DNA from: Spiroplasma platyhelix PALS-1
GTDB lineage: Bacteria; Bacillota_I; Bacilli_A; Mycoplasmatales; VBWQ01
Reading direction: 5' to 3'
Assembly: GCF_021496725.1 (NCBI RefSeq)
Contig: NZ_CP051215.1
Span: forward strand, 620,001 to 684,000
Length of the DNA stretch: 64,000 nt
Numbering within the stretch: position 1 is the first letter of the stretch; each line of letters begins with the position of its first letter. Below, piece after piece: positions 30,577-43,376 of this stretch. Position numbers and translations under genes: made by a program. A model generated the notes under the pieces. That model had not been told where the DNA came from and made no database searches. It saw only the letters and a list, made by a program, of their open reading frames with translations.

Positions 30577-31581
30577 ATGAAAAACACAAATATTAATATC
30601 TTCAAATTAAAAAGTAATGTTGATATTGATTCAATTGATATGTTTCAAGCTTGTTTAACTTATAATGCAAAATTTCAACCAATTATTGGTAAAGAACTAA
30701 ACAAATGACCAATATATCTTGCCTATTGAAATTCACTAGTCAAGAATGAAAAAATTACTAACTTTAAAGTTAAAACAACAATTGATAAACTAATCTTAGT
30801 TGGAGACTATATTGAATCACCAGTTAAAAATGCTAACAACAATCGAGTAATATTCTTACTTCATGGAGTTACTAACACAAGATACTGAATTTTCAAACAA
30901 GCTTATATCTTTTTAGAAGCAGGTTACAATGTTGTTTGATATGATGCTAGAAATCATGGGCAAAGCAATGCTGCACCAACAACATTTGGTAAAAAAGAGT
31001 CTCATGATTTACAAGATGTCATTAATTTAATTACTGATAAGTATCATCCTGAAAATATCATCCTTTATGGCTTCTCTTTAGGTTCTGCATCTGTAGTAAT
31101 GTGAAGTGAACTATATAATAAATTTCCTAGCAATGAAAAAGTTAGATTAGTAATTTGTGATTCAACTTTTGCAGAATTAGAACAAGCTTATATCGATAAA
31201 ATTCATAATCATACTTTTGTCCCAACTAATTTTATGGTTAATATTTTCCGTAAAACTATTAAAAAAACAACTGGCATCTCTGATCTAACGGTATTGAAAC
31301 CAATTAAATATTTAAAATATATTCCTAATATCCCAGCGTTATTCTTACATGGCAAGGCTGATAATTTTGTTAGTTACACTAATACTGAAGAACTCTATCA
31401 TGAAAAAATTCGCTATGAACAACCAGTAAAAAGTAAAATGTATTTAATTGATAAAGCACTCCATGGTCAAAGCTTTTTACTTGGCGACAATGGTGTCACT
31501 ATTTATGATGAATTCAATCAAAAGCATAAAGAACCACTTAGTACATTAGTTCTAACTTACATTGATCAACAATTAGTTTAA
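30577..31581 (+). CDS. Alpha/beta hydrolase
   Basis: A 334-residue serine hydrolase. Visible features: the oxyanion strand VIFLLHGVTNTRYW, DARNHGQS, the nucleophile elbow GFSLGS, an acidic residue in LFLHGKADNFVSY and the final His in DKALHGQSF. The overall pattern is the mycoplasma esterase/lipase-type with an N-terminal extension of about 75 residues. The substrate is unknown; membrane-derived esters are likely for such proteins. It has AAGGAG upstream, a TATAAT at about 30534 and its own terminator, so it is probably monocistronic and not part of the riboswitch operon. Confidence 0.85.
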
Positions 31582-31582
31582 A

Positions 31583-31625
31583 AAAAATAAAACTATGAAT
31601 AGTAATTCATAGTTTTATTTTTTAA
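31583..31625. terminator. Bidirectional terminator
   Basis: AAATAAAACTATGAAT and ATTCATAGTTTTATTT form a long hairpin around AGTA with T runs on both strands, between the hydrolase and the repeat protein. Confidence 0.9.
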
Positions 31626-31635
31626 TATTTAAGTT

Positions 31636-33819
31636 TTAGGCAGATGGATTTTCTCCTTCGCCTGGTTGTTCTGGATTAGTTGGAATAAGTTTATCTAATT
31701 TTTCATCCATTGATGTAAGTTTATCATTTACAGCAGTTTGATTAGCATCAATTTTTGCAATTAATGCTGCTTGATTAGCATCAATTTTCCCAATTAATGC
31801 TGTTTGACCTTCCTCAATCTTAGCAATTGAATCCGCCATACCTTGCACAGCAGTAGTATTTGCATCCACTTTATCTGATACTTGTCCAAGAGTTTCTGTC
31901 AATGCTGCTTGAGCTTGTTCAATCTTAGCAATTGAATCCGCCATACCTTGCACAGCAGTAGTATTTGCATCCACTTTATCTGATACTTGTCCAAGAGTTT
32001 CTGTCAATGCTGTTTGACCTTCCTCAATCTTAGTGATTGAATCCGCCATACCTTGCACAGCAGTAGTATTTGCATCCAATTTATCTGATATTTGTCCAAG
32101 AGTTTCTGTCAATGCTGCTTGATTTGCATCAATTTTATCATTCAATGCTGTTTGACCTTCCTCAATCTTAGTGATTGAATCCGCCATACCTTGCACAGCA
32201 GTAGTATTTGCATCCACTTTATCTGATACTTGTCCAAGAGTTTCTGTCAATGCTGTTTGACCTTCCTCAATCTTAGTGATTGAATCCGCCATTCCATCCA
32301 CTGAAGCCTTAGCTGCATCTACTTTCTCACCCATCGTTGCTTGACCTTCTTCAATCTTAGTAATTGAATCCGCCATACCATCCACTGAAGCCTTAGCCGC
32401 ATCTACTTTCTCACCCATCGTTGCTTGACCTTCTTCAATCTTAGTAATTGAATCCGCCATACCATCCACTGAAGCCTTAGCTGCATCTACTTTCTCACCC
32501 ATCGTTGCTTGACCTTCTTCAATCTTAGTAATTGAATCCGCCATACCATCCACTGAAGCCTTAGCCGCATCTACTTTCTCACCCATCGTTGCTTGACCTT
32601 CTTCAATCTTAGTAATTGAATCCGCCATACCATCCACTGAAGCCTTAGCTGCATCTACTTTCTCACCCATCGTTGCTTGACCTTCCTCAATCTTAGTGAT
32701 TGAATCCGCCATACCATCCACTGAAGCCTTAGCTGCATCTACTTTCTCACCCATCGTTGCTTGACCTTCTTCAATCTTAGTAATTGAATCCGCCATACCA
32801 TCCACTGAAGCCTTAGCTGCATCTACTTTCTCACCCATCGTTGCTTGACCTTCTTCAATCTTAGTAATTGAATCCGCCATACCATCCACTGAAGCCTTAG
32901 CTGCATCTACTTTCTCACCCATCGTTGCTTGACCTTCTTCAATCTTAGTAATTGAATCCGCCATACCATCCACTGAAGCCTTAGCCGCATCTACTTTCTC
33001 ACCCATCGTTGCTTGACCTTCTTCAATCTTAGTAATTGAATCCGCCATACCATCCACTGAAGCCTTAGCCGCATCTACTTTCTCACCCATCGTTGCTTGA
33101 CCTTCTTCAATCTTAGTAATTGAATCCGCCATACCATCCACTGAAGCCTTAGCCGCATCTACTTTCTCACCCATCGTTGCTTGACCTGCTTCAACCTTAG
33201 CAATTGAATCTGCCATTCCATCAAGTTTGTCAAGCTTATCTAGTTTGTCAAGTTTAGCAACTTTTTCAAGTAATAAAGCTTGATCTTGCCCAATTTTTTC
33301 TACTTCCTCAAGAATTTTTTCAGTGTTATATTCTTGTCTGCAACTAATTTTTTCAACAATTTTAGCAAGAGTACATACTACTTTGCTAGTTTTATCAACT
33401 AATTTACTAATTTCGCTAATATCACATTTGCTATCACAATCTTTTTTACAACTATCATTTTCATCAACAAGTTTAATAAGATTACAAATTATCTTACCAA
33501 GTTTGTCAACTGCTTTATTAATATCACAAGTAGCTTCGCAATCTTTTTTATTTTTGTCATTTTCGTTTTCACAACCAGATTGAACAAGAGTATTAACTAC
33601 CTTAGTAAGTTTGTCAATTACTTTACACATTTCATTAGTACTATCATCTACGATTTGATAATCGTCAACTCCAGTAATCATTTGATCAAGTTTAGAAACT
33701 ACTAAATCAAGTTTACCTACCATTCCATTAAGGTCATCAGTTTCATTCATTCTTCTTCCATCTTCAATATATTGTTTAGAATAAGGTGCATCTCCAGATA
33801 CTTTTATTAAGCGGCTCAT
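31636..33819 (-). CDS. Large coiled-coil repeat protein, no signal peptide
   Basis: The 727-residue protein starts MSRLIKVSGDAPYSKQYIED at 33819, behind a strong GGAGGG; an upstream in-frame ATG would place that site inside the gene. Residues about 30-170 hold two Cys-rich related blocks (KKDCEATCDINKAVDKLGKI and KKDCDSKCDISEISKLVDKT). Then come about eleven near-identical 28-residue units with core DGMADSITKIEEGQATMGEK, then degenerate units with TALTETLGQVSDKVDANTTA, ending PTNPEQPGEGENPSA. The heptad-like pattern predicts a very long coiled coil. No signal peptide, lipobox or membrane helix is visible. Function unknown; the repeats suggest size variation by recombination and a structural or surface/cytoskeletal role. 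Confidence 0.88.
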   Translation of the reverse strand: MSRLIKVSGDAPYSKQYIEDGRRMNETDDLNGMVGKLDLVVSKLDQMITGVDDYQIVDDSTNEMCKVIDKLTKVVNTLVQSGCENENDKNKKDCEATCDINKAVDKLGKIICNLIKLVDENDSCKKDCDSKCDISEISKLVDKTSKVVCTLAKIVEKISCRQEYNTEKILEEVEKIGQDQALLLEKVAKLDKLDKLDKLDGMADSIAKVEAGQATMGEKVDAAKASVDGMADSITKIEEGQATMGEKVDAAKASVDGMADSITKIEEGQATMGEKVDAAKASVDGMADSITKIEEGQATMGEKVDAAKASVDGMADSITKIEEGQATMGEKVDAAKASVDGMADSITKIEEGQATMGEKVDAAKASVDGMADSITKIEEGQATMGEKVDAAKASVDGMADSITKIEEGQATMGEKVDAAKASVDGMADSITKIEEGQATMGEKVDAAKASVDGMADSITKIEEGQATMGEKVDAAKASVDGMADSITKIEEGQATMGEKVDAAKASVDGMADSITKIEEGQTALTETLGQVSDKVDANTTAVQGMADSITKIEEGQTALNDKIDANQAALTETLGQISDKLDANTTAVQGMADSITKIEEGQTALTETLGQVSDKVDANTTAVQGMADSIAKIEQAQAALTETLGQVSDKVDANTTAVQGMADSIAKIEEGQTALIGKIDANQAALIAKIDANQTAVNDKLTSMDEKLDKLIPTNPEQPGEGENPSA
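32303..33226 (-). repeat. About eleven tandem 84-bp coding repeats
   Basis: Eleven copies of an 84-base unit lie head to tail inside the coiled-coil gene. Copies differ at only a few third-codon positions (for example GCT/GCC in the Ala-Ala-Lys stretch, ATTCCA/ATACCA), showing recent duplication or gene conversion. Confidence 0.93.
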
Positions 33820-34096
33820 ATTAAACCCTCCTTTGGTATAATTTCTTTTTTTACACATTGATTATATATATGGATTTTTTTATTGTCATATTAGCAACAA
33901 TAAGAAGTATGCTTTATCTTAATAAACTAAGAACAAAAAAGAAAAAAATATTAAAAAAGTATCTAAAAGCAATTAATTAAGCAAACTAATTGCTAATTTT
34001 TATCTTGAAAAAAATAACTTTCTCTTAACTATTTTTCATTTTTTGATTAAAATTAATAATACATAAAATCAAAATAAAGAAAGGGTTGGAAGTAAT

Positions 34097-35527
34097 ATGA
34101 AAATAGCAATTATTGGTGCTGGTGCAGCTGGGATGGGAGTCGCTAGTAAATTATCTAGAGAACACGAAAAACTAAATATTCATGTTTTTCAAAATCATAA
34201 CTATATATCACTTGGTGCATGTGGAATTCCATACTTTATTGCTAATGATTTTAAAAAACAAGCATTGCTAAATGCTAGAACAGTAAAAGATTTTAAAAAT
34301 GAACAGTACAAAAGCAAAATTCATTTTCATTTAAATCATAATGTTAACAATATTAACCCAGAAAAAAATGAACTTACTTATGAAAATAAAAAGAAAGAAC
34401 AAAAAACTTTTAAATATAAATATCTAGTAATTGCAACAGGAGCAAAACCTAATGTCTTCTCTCCTTTTGATCTACAATCCCAACCAAAAAACCTCTTTAC
34501 TGTTATCAATAAAGAAGACGCCATTAATATTAAAGCAATGATTAAAAATGCTCAAAAAATTGCTATCATTGGTGGTAGTTTTATTGGACTAGAAATGGCT
34601 GAAACATGTCTTAAATTAAAAAAATCTGTCACAATTATTGAAGTTAAAGACCGGTTAATGGCCAATGTTTTTGATCAAGAATTTAGTCCATTAATTTATA
34701 ATGAAATAACTGGTACAAACAAAGTTGAGAACAAACCAAAAAAATCAGAACATTATGCTAAAGTTCTTCTTAATACAACAGTTAATAAGTTAAATGTTAA
34801 AGATAATGTTATTATAAGTTTAGAAACTAATAATAGTAAACAAATTGATTGTGACTTAGTACTATTAGCATCAGGTTTCACTCCTAACACTAGTTTTCTA
34901 ACAAAAAACAATATCAAACTAGCAAAAAATAATGCTATAGTTATCAATGAATATGGAGAAGTTTTAATTGATAATACTGACAGTAAAGATAAAAATGTCA
35001 GAAAAATTGCTTATGAAAACATTTTTAGTGGCGGAGATTGTGCAACAATTATCAATCAAACTAATCAAACTAATAACTATTTACCTCTAGCAACTAGTGC
35101 AAACAAAATTGCACGTATAATTGCTAATAATATTATGTACCCTTATAAAAAAGAAGTTTGACCAGGAACACTTGGTGCTAGTATCATTAGAGTCAAACAT
35201 TTAGAACTTGCAAGAGTAGGAATTAAAGATGATTACTGAAAACCAGAAAACATTGCTAGTATCTTCATAAAAAACACTGATACTCCAACTTATTTTCCTT
35301 CTTCAAAACCATTATATTTAAAACTATTTTATGATAAGGTTTCTTATCAAATCCTTGGCGCTGAAATGGCTGGATACAATAAAGCAGTTTTAAGAATTGA
35401 TGCTTTATCAACAGCAATTTGAAATAAGATGGATGTAAGAGACTTACAGTATCTTGATCTAGTTTACGCACCCCCTTTTGCAACAACTACTGATATTATC
35501 CAGATTGCTGCTAGAAAAATAAAATAA
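34097..35527 (+). CDS. nox: NADH oxidase / CoA-disulfide reductase family flavoprotein
   Basis: The 476-residue protein belongs to the NADH oxidase/peroxidase group: FAD-binding KIAIIGAGAAGMGVA at the start, redox Cys42 in SLGACGIPYF, YKYLVIATGA, the NAD-binding IAIIGGSFIGLEMAE, and FAD-binding NIFSGGDCATI. The C-terminal dimer domain ends LDLVYAPPFATTTDIIQ, conserved in the group. A water-forming Nox regenerates NAD in fermentative mycoplasmas; CoA-disulfide reductase activity cannot be excluded. It is followed after 22 bases by a cation symporter gene with which it is probably co-transcribed. Confidence 0.88.
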
Positions 35528-35549
35528 AATTAGAAAGGAAACATCAATC

Positions 35550-37247
35550 ATGTATCTTAATGCTGATAATGATAACATTGATCTACTACGGGATTTTCTC
35601 GGAATCTCGCATTGAGAAAGTGTAGTAGCAATTATAATTTTCTTTGCTATTATCACTGCGTTATCAATTTTTATTAAAAAAACAAAAATTAAATTTCCCA
35701 TTCGGATTTTTATTGGACTTAGTTTAGGATTAGTTTTTGGAATTTCAATTCAAGCTATTACTGGCTTTAACAACAATAATATTACAAATCCAATTCTACC
35801 AGGAAATGTTGATCCACCAGTTGATAACCCCAACTATATTGAATGAGCTGGCCAAACTGCTCGTTGAGTAGAATTAATTAAAAATATTTTCATCACTGGA
35901 ATCACAATGCTAACAGTACCAATTGTCTTTTTAGCTATTGCACGAATTAGTGCTAAAAAATTAGCAGCTACTAATAAATTAGTTAAAATGTCTATTTCAG
36001 GAATTGCAATTTTATTAGTTAATGTTGCTGTTGCTTTCTGTATTGCTTTTGGTTTAGGAATGGTTTTTAAAATTGGTCAAAATTTTCAATTAAGTGCTGA
36101 AGGTAGCTATGACAAAACAAGTACCATTGGGTTACCAGCTTTAATTGCTGGATATATCCCTAATAGTTTTATTGGCATCTTTACGCAATTTCTAATCATT
36201 CCAGTTATTATCCTTGGTGCTTTAGTTGGTTATGCAATTAAAAAACTAACAAAAAGAAATGAAGCACAAATGGATAAAGCTCGTAACAGTCTAGAAATCA
36301 TGTGAAAAATTATTATCTCAATTCTAACAATGTTTATTAAAATAATGCCATTTGCTGTTATGAGTATGCTTGCTAGTGCTATTATAAATCAACCAATTGC
36401 CCGATTAGGTGATATTGGTATTATCATTGGTGTTGCCTACTTAGCATTAGTTATTACTTTCATTTGACACTTACTAACACTATACCTCTTTGGTGTAAAT
36501 CCTTGAGAGTGATTGAAAAAAGCACAAAGACCAATTGTTACTGGGTTCACATCACAATCATCAAATGCTGCTCTACCAATTGCGCTTGACTCTTTAAAAA
36601 ATGATTTAAAAGTAGAAGAAGAAGTAAGCGACACGATTATGCCACTTTCAACAACAATTGGTCTTAGTGGTTGTGCTGGTGTTCAAGCTGGAATTATTTT
36701 ATCTTTCTTATGATTCTCAGTCATCAATCAAGGTGACTTTCCACAATGAACTATTGCCTTATTATTTATTAATGGGTTAATCATTACTTTAATTGCTTCA
36801 TTGGGAATTGCTGGTGTACCTGGAACTGCTGCTGTTGTTACTGCTGGTGTACTTGGTGGGTTAGGATTTGGAGGCTATTATGCCTCAGTTTATGGAATTA
36901 TTGGTGCTTTAGATGGTTTATTTGATATGGGAAGAACTGCTGTTAATATTTCTGGAGGCCTGCAAGCAACGTCAATTGTTGCACGGCAAAATGATATGAT
37001 TGATGACGACAAACTCAATTTAAAAAATTATCCTTTCAAACCACTCTATCTATTAAATAAAAAATATGGTAAGAAAATTGAAAAAAGAAAAGCTAAACAA
37101 AAATCAATCAATGATTTAAGAAGCGAGTATCAAGTAAAAATCAACGAAATAAAACTAAAAAACAATGAACATAAAACTGTTGAAATTAAAAAACTAAAAC
37201 TTGAATTAAGAAATAAAATTAAAGTAATCAAAACAAATAAAAAATAG
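35550..37247 (+). CDS. Dicarboxylate/amino acid:cation symporter (DAACS family)
   Basis: The 565-residue protein is a glutamate-transporter-fold symporter: GITMLTVPIVFLAIARIS in the first half, the hairpin-loop motif FTSQSSNAALPIALDSL, PLSTTIGLSGCAGVQAG and GIPGTA-like GVPGTAAVVTAGVL with a final GLDGLFDMGRTAVN. It likely imports an acidic amino acid, dicarboxylate or cystine using sodium or protons. After the transport domain comes a Lys/Glu-rich cytoplasmic tail of about 70 residues predicted to be helical. Trp residues are UGA. Confidence 0.88.
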
Positions 37248-37255
37248 CCTTAAGG

Positions 37256-37270
<15 letters not shown>
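37240..37270. terminator. Bidirectional terminator
   Basis: AATAGCCTTAAGGCTATT is a perfect palindrome followed by TTTTATTTTTC and preceded by A-rich sequence, between two convergent genes. Confidence 0.85.
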
Positions 37271-40078
<2,808 letters not shown>

Positions 40079-40108
40079 AGATCATATCCTCTCTAATTAT
40101 TATAATTA

Positions 40109-40972
40109 CTAATCAATTAAATTCTTTCAGACACTCTTATCATCAGGATCTGCACCAATTCTTTTTTGTGGCAAATTATTAATTGCTGTAATTTCTTCTT
40201 CTGTTAGTGTGAAACTGCCAATATTAGGATTATCAATAATCCTTTTTGGTGTGACAGATTTTGGAATAATAATTTCATTTAATTGTCAAGCTCACTTTAA
40301 AGCAATCTGAGTTGTTGAAGTTTGATACTTCTTTGCTAAATCAACTAATAGTGGTATTTCATCTGTTTTACCACCCATCATAGTTCTTCAAGATGTCACT
40401 ACAATATCATTTTTCTGACAAAATTCAACAACATCTAATTGATTGAACCCAGGATGAGTTTCAATTTGGTTGACCATTGGCTTAATTTTCACTTGCTTTA
40501 AAAAGTCTTCTAAATGATGAACTTTAAAATTAGAAACACCAATTGCTCTAACCTTACCTGCTTGATAGGCTTCTTCTAAAAATTTTCAACATTGATAGCG
40601 ATTTTTAGTTGGTCAGTGCACTAAACATAAGTCTAAATATTCAACATCTAACCTTTTTAAAATTTCACTAAAAGCTTGTTTAGCTTTTTCATACTCATGA
40701 TCATCATTTCAAATTTTTGATGTAATGAAAATATCTGCTCTTTTTACTTCTGGATGTTTTGCTAGAAAATCTTTCAATGCTCGTCCAATTTCTGTTTCAT
40801 TTTTATAATATTGTGCAGTATCAATATGACGATAGCCATTCTCTAAAGCAACAAGTACTGCTTGATAGGCTTCATCTTGTTTATTCATTAAATAAGTTCC
40901 TAGACCAAATTGTGGCATCAGAACTCCATTATTTAATTTAATTTTGTGTGTTAGAATTTCTTCTCTTGTCAT
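40109..40972 (-). CDS. Aldo/keto reductase
   Basis: A 287-residue NADPH-dependent carbonyl reductase of the AKR5/2,5-diketogluconate-reductase-like group. Signatures: NNGVLMPQFGLGTYLM, GYRHIDTAQYYKNE with the catalytic Asp and Tyr, Lys in FITSKIW, His in CLVHWP, AIGVSNF and IIPKSVTP. The start at 40972 has GAAAGGAAG before it. It follows the P-type ATPase cluster in direction and may be co-transcribed with it (30-base gap). Confidence 0.92.
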
Positions 40973-41071
40973 AAAAATCTTCCTTTCTTTCAAGGCGATT
41001 CAACCTAAATTATTTGATAATATTATTATACTAAATTAATCATGCTAAGTCTTAGAATAAAAGAAGATAGC

Positions 41072-41878
41072 CTACTTTTTCTGACAATAAGCATAAAGAA
41101 AAGATAAAATTGTTGCTCCAACCAAGACATCATTTTGATTGTGGTCAGCAACATAGGGTAAAAAATTATCTAATAAAGCAAGTTTGTCACTAAAATATTG
41201 ATCGATTGTTCTTCCGATATCATTGTTTGAGATGACAGATTCTGGCTTTAAAACTTTTCAATAAGCATCATCATTTTTAATGAGAAACATTGTTTTCTTT
41301 GTAGCACCAATGCGATTGTTTTTATTTTTCTTATCTTTGTATTGCGGTAAATTGACCACAGCATCATTATTTCAGATATCGTAAACATCAAAAATTTTAT
41401 TGCGTTGAAAAAAGTAACTAAGCTTATCTTTATATTTTTTATCATCAAAAGAATAAGAGAGATAATTTTTCAATAAGTTGACTTCTGTTCTTGAACCTAA
41501 AAAGACTAGTGACTTGACATGATACTTTAATAATTTGTTGATTAGAAAACGATAAAAAATCATTTGAAATTCTAACAAATTATTAAAATCAGCAAACTTT
41601 TTTTCTTTTGGTAGCTGTGTCTTTGAAAATAAGCGTAATTTTTTACTAGCTAATTTAGCTGGTGTTAAATCTTCAGGTTTGTTGATAATTAAAAAAGCAA
41701 CCGAAAAAATTTTCTCAAGAAAGTCTTTTTTTGCTTGGGCTGGAAAATTATTTTTTTGAAAAGTACGGAAAGTTTCAAAATCAATAATTGCAATTGGATA
41801 ACTAATTTGCTTAAGAAACTTGCTAACTACCTTTTGATCAATCTCCAATTGAATGCCATTTATTTCAAATTCCTTCAT
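41072..41878 (-). CDS. DUF2779-like / DEDD exonuclease-fold protein
   Basis: The 268-residue protein carries an RNase H-like exonuclease pattern: AIIDFETFRTF (first Asp and Glu), a strand LVFLGSRTEVNLLKNYL and DVYDIW. This resembles the DUF2779 domain found in mollicutes, though those proteins are usually much longer and include a Cas4-like part. No other domain is visible here. Function could be RNA or DNA trimming, but catalytic completeness is uncertain because the third and fourth acidic residues are not obvious. It is downstream of nothing obvious and has an AAAGGAAT site before the start. Confidence 0.6.
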
Positions 41879-41943
41879 ATATTCCTTTCTTTCTAAACCC
41901 TAATCTATTGTTAATTATAAACCAATTACGAATTATGCTACTA

Positions 41944-41978
41944 AAAAAAGAATGAAAGTTAACTTTCATTCTTTTTAT
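41944..41978 (-). terminator. tuf terminator
   Basis: AAAGAATGAAAGTT and AACTTTCATTCTTT form a perfect hairpin with flanking A/T runs, immediately after tuf on the minus strand. Confidence 0.88.
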
Positions 41979-41991
41979 TTTTTACTGTTGA

Positions 41992-43236
41992 TTAAGCGAT
42001 AATCTTAGTAACAGTACCTGCTCCGACAGTTTTTCCACCTTCTCGAATTGAGAATTCTGTTCCATCTTCAAGAGCAACATTTTTTAATAACTTAACATCA
42101 ATTGTTACAGTATCTCCAGGTTGTACCATTTCTACTTTGTTCTTATCATCCATGTCAGTAATGCCATGAACTTCTCCAGTAACATCAGTAGTACGGAAGT
42201 AAAATTGAGGACGATAGTTAGCAAAGAATGGAGTGTGTCTTCCACCTTCTTCTTTTTTAAGAACATAAATTGTTGCTTTAAAGTCTTTGTAAGATTTTAC
42301 ACTGCCTGGTGCAACAACAATTTGTCCACGTTCAACGTCTTCACGTTTAACTCCTCTTAATAGTAATCCAACGTTATCTCCGGCTTGAGCTTGAGGTAAG
42401 ATTTTTTTAAACATTTCAACACCAGTTACGATTGTTTTAATTGTTTGTTTATCTAAACCAATAATTTCAACTTCTTCACCAGTCTTAATTCTTCCTCTTT
42501 CAATTCTTCCAGTAACAACTGTTCCTCTTCCTGAAATACTGAAAACATCTTCAATAGCTAATAGCAATGGTTTTTCTGTATCTCTAACAGGATCAGGAAT
42601 TTTTGTATCAACTGCGTCTAATAATTCACGAATTTTTTCTACTCATTCTGATTTTCCATCAAGAGCACCTTTAGCACTACCTTGGATAATACTTGCATTG
42701 TCTCCATCAAATCCGTATTCTGATAATAATTCGCGAACTTCAACATCAATTAGTTCAATCAATTCTGGATCATCAACCATGTCACATTTATTTAAAAATA
42801 CAACAATGTCTTTAACTCCTACTTGGTGAGCTAATAGTAAATGTTCACGAGTTTGTGGCATTGGTCCATCTGTTGCAGAAACAACTAAGATTGATCCATC
42901 CATTTGTGCAGCACCTGTAATCATATTTTTAATATAGTCAGCGTGACCTGGACAGTCAACGTGAGCATAATGACGTTTTGGTGTTTCGTATTCTACGTGA
43001 GCAGTATTAATTGTAATACCACGTTTTCTTTCTTCTGGGGCACGATCAATGTTATCGTAAGCAACATAAGTTCCTTTATATCCTTCACTTATATGATCAT
43101 GACAGAATTTAGTGATAGCAGCAGTTAAAGTTGTTTTTCCATGGTCAACGTGACCAATTGTTCCAACATTAACGTGTGTTTTATCACGGATAAATTCTTC
43201 TTTTGCGCCTGTTGTAGGTTTTTTAATTTCAGCCAT
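41992..43236 (-). CDS. tuf: Elongation factor Tu
   Basis: The 414-residue GTPase brings aminoacyl-tRNA to the ribosome. G1 GHVDHGKT at 28-35, DCPGHADY (G3), NKCDMVDD (G4) and GSAKGAL (G5), and the C-terminal barrel ending [10 protein letters not shown], are all intact. It is about 20 residues longer than most EF-Tu: [20 protein letters not shown] at the start instead of MAKEKFxRxKP and a longer loop at [19 protein letters not shown]. Start is supported by AGGAGGA. It follows fusA after a 140-base gap, so it may also have its own promoter. Confidence 0.97.
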
Positions 43237-43376
43237 TTCTTCCTCCTAAATTTCTAAAATGTTTCTTTTTGTTTTGATTAGTTTTTTTCCTTATTAATTA
43301 GCTTTTAGTATCTATTTTCCTAACTAAGAAACTAAAATAATTTTAAAGTAATTTTATTTAATATGCAATATTTATC

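Noticed and set aside
32303-33226. Regular direct repeats suggesting a CRISPR array
   Set aside because: The 84-bp units are contiguous with no unique spacers and stay in frame within a coding sequence.
33323-33583. Open frame on the plus strand inside the coiled-coil gene
   Set aside because: It is antisense to a strongly supported gene, has no ribosome binding site and a low-complexity Leu/Ser composition.
41072-41878. Cas4-type or CRISPR-associated nuclease reading of the DEDD-like protein
   Set aside because: No iron-sulfur cysteines, no neighbouring cas genes and no array; only the exonuclease-like core is visible.
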